Notes under the pieces: generated by a model
What the model saw: only the letters and a program-made list of their open reading frames with translations
Told to the model about the DNA's origin: nothing
The model's database searches: none
Source: Asparagopsis taxiformis
Lineage: Eukaryota; Rhodophyta; Florideophyceae; Bonnemaisoniales; Bonnemaisoniaceae
Direction: 5' to 3'
DNA length: 64,000 nt
Assembly (NCBI GenBank): GCA_030407315.1
Contig: JALQPE010002818.1
Span: 1 to 64,000, forward strand
Shown: positions 62,314 through 64,000 of the stretch, piece by piece
Layout: the number at the start of each line of letters is the position of its first letter
Numbering within the stretch: position 1 is the stretch's first letter
Translations under genes and position numbers: made by a program

Positions 62314-64000
62314 ATCGAAAGAAATATTTAGGTGCTCATTGGACAAGACTAAGCGGGAACATTCGCATGTGATTTTATAGAAGACAGCAACTAGAAGTCA
62401 ATAAACAGAAGAGGTACCACTGATGGTATGGTAGGACTGTGCATGGAGTGCATTGGTCTTTTTTTCGTCATTGGAGAATACGTTGTGCCGGCTGCAGAGC
62501 TTCAGAGATGTTGAGGGGAGAGAAGTGTGCTGTGTGCAGGTGACAGAACTTACTATTATGAGCCGCGTGAACGAAATTGGCGGATAATTAGCAAGGCCAT
62601 AGACAAGCGGTCAGGGGGACTGCACACTGAAAAGCGATAGAAACATGTCGACAATTCATCATTACAGAACAATCTCAAGCGAGGCCCAATTTGAATGGAC
62701 CGTAGAGCGTGCGAAATCAGGGGAAGAATTCACATAGTCATCTCGGCACATCTGCCTTGTACGTGGCACCGAACAACGCCATGCGGTGCGGCTCATACCA
62801 TACCATTCCATCTACTCGTCGCACAGGAATCGCTCGCTGACCATTACTCGATTTTGTCCCACGCCGGCCTGACAATCCGGCCATGCTGGCTGCAGAACAA
62901 TTCACGTCCATTTCCACACACTCACAGCTGCACACTTCGAGAGGTGGAATCATTCTTGCAATACAACAATTCGTGGCGCTCCAGTTTTTCGCGATACGTC
63001 AGCGAGTGCACGCCCCATCCGCATAGTTTTGCGAGTGATGCTGCAGCATTGTGCTCTACACTTATCATTCCTCAAGGGGAAATGGAGAGGCTACAAACGC
63101 GTTTAATGCTTCTCGTTTTATGACGTTCTTCATCCGAGCTACACGTGGATGGCTCTCATTCAAATTTCACAACCGCGGTGGTTCTTCAACTTCGATATTA
63201 TTCCAGAACGACTGCACAATTGGTCCATGGCCTCCGTACAAGCCTCTGGGGAGAACTGAGCGATTTTACAGGAAAATTCCTGCACAAGCTGAAGCGGTGT
63301 ATGTACGCTATGTATTACCCCATTGATGTTGCTAGATCATTATGCTCGCTGATCCGTCACGCAGCTGCTATCAGCATATTAACCTGTAAAAGACGTCCAC
63401 AGATCAGCAGATATTGCACTACATTTACAGCTCATACACACTACCAGCTAAACGGAGGTGATGAAGGATTGCTTTCTATTACAAATGTTGCAAATGTCGA
63501 GACCGTTCCCAATCTCATAGTATCGAAACCTAGCTAGCGCTCGAATTTTAGGTAAAAATGGGCCTGGAGAACGTAATAAGGTCAAGGTAACCTTTGAGCC
63601 AGATGCAATTCATGAGAATATGCTGCCAACGTTACTGCTTGGCAAGGTGTATCGTTTTATATCAATTTCCTCATTTAGAATGCCGAGACCAGAGCTTTCT
63701 TGCATTTATATGAGATTGACACATCTTTGCGGTGGCCTTGCAGAAGTGAAGTCCTAAATCTTGCAAGAGCTTTTCAATCATTCTAAAATCTCTCCCTATC
63801 AGGTGTTAATGTGTTGTTTACATCGAACAAGAAGCAAATACAGAGCCTCACGCAATTCCTCGGGAGAATAGTGTCGAACCGAGACTGCATATGACAAGAT
63901 CGGAGTTTATCCTGTTCACTATAGGCGTTTTTTCGATATATTATTGCAATACTGAAGTTTCGGTTGCTCAACATGAGCAATTCTGGTGTTGGAGATAGAT
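62314..64000. other. Terminal region without a supported gene
   Basis: No gene or repeat recognised up to the window end. AATAAAC at 62400-62406 could be the poly(A) signal of LPMO-like gene 2. Confidence 0.4.

Overview
The window looks like nuclear DNA of a eukaryote, most likely a multicellular red alga of the Chondrus type. This is an inference from gene style, not from a database match. Genes are mostly intronless. The few introns are 76 to 93 bp with GT..AG ends, and one carries a perfect TACTAAC branch site. Several secreted-protein genes have a TATA box 60 to 90 bp before the ATG. Large tracts are retroelements and DNA transposons. I see no bacterial-style operons and no confident tRNA or rRNA gene.

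Region 1 (1-17.3 kb) is a mobile-element block. It holds the 3' part of a Plavaka/CACTA-like transposase (+) and a convergent coiled-coil gene (-) split at a classic -1 slippery heptamer. It also holds a 1060-residue adenine/cytosine DNA methyltransferase fused to a SET domain (-), and a 1313-residue protein joining a ParB-like domain to a 2-oxoglutarate dioxygenase (+). Seven copies of a ~200 bp repeat (CR, with two conserved palindromes) surround these genes. The leaders of the coiled-coil gene and of the ParB-dioxygenase gene are similar, which ties both to one element family. I read this as a transposon family carrying DNA/chromatin-modification enzymes.

Region 2 (17.3-23.6 kb) is gene-poor. 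It has a nested hairpin, a 35 bp hairpin minisatellite, a frameshifted Ty1/copia remnant and a possible exonuclease fragment.

Region 3 (23.6-45.7 kb) has two ionotropic-glutamate-receptor-like paralogues in opposite orientation. Both have four exons, with middle exons of 174 and 134 nt in each. Between them lie two fresh LTR retrotransposons whose paired LTRs read as identical and whose target-site duplications are perfect, plus an animal-type haem peroxidase gene. The Ty3/gypsy element (26266-33293, TSD ACAAC) carries an antisense gene whose product starts with a near copy of the histone H3 tail and ends in a papain-like protease signature. The Ty1/copia element (33742-38993, TSD ACAGT) has TAT..ATA LTR ends and a Tudor-like module inside its polyprotein.

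Region 4 (46.9-64 kb) holds host genes, most for secreted proteins: four clustered acyl-protein-thioesterase-like hydrolases (one without its catalytic serine), a three-repeat cysteine-rich protein, an F-box protein, and two LPMO-like proteins with N-terminal histidines.

Three unrelated mobile elements here each carry a chromatin- or DNA-modification part: SET, methyltransferase and dioxygenase; an H3 tail mimic; and a Tudor-like module. That convergence is the most notable feature of the window.
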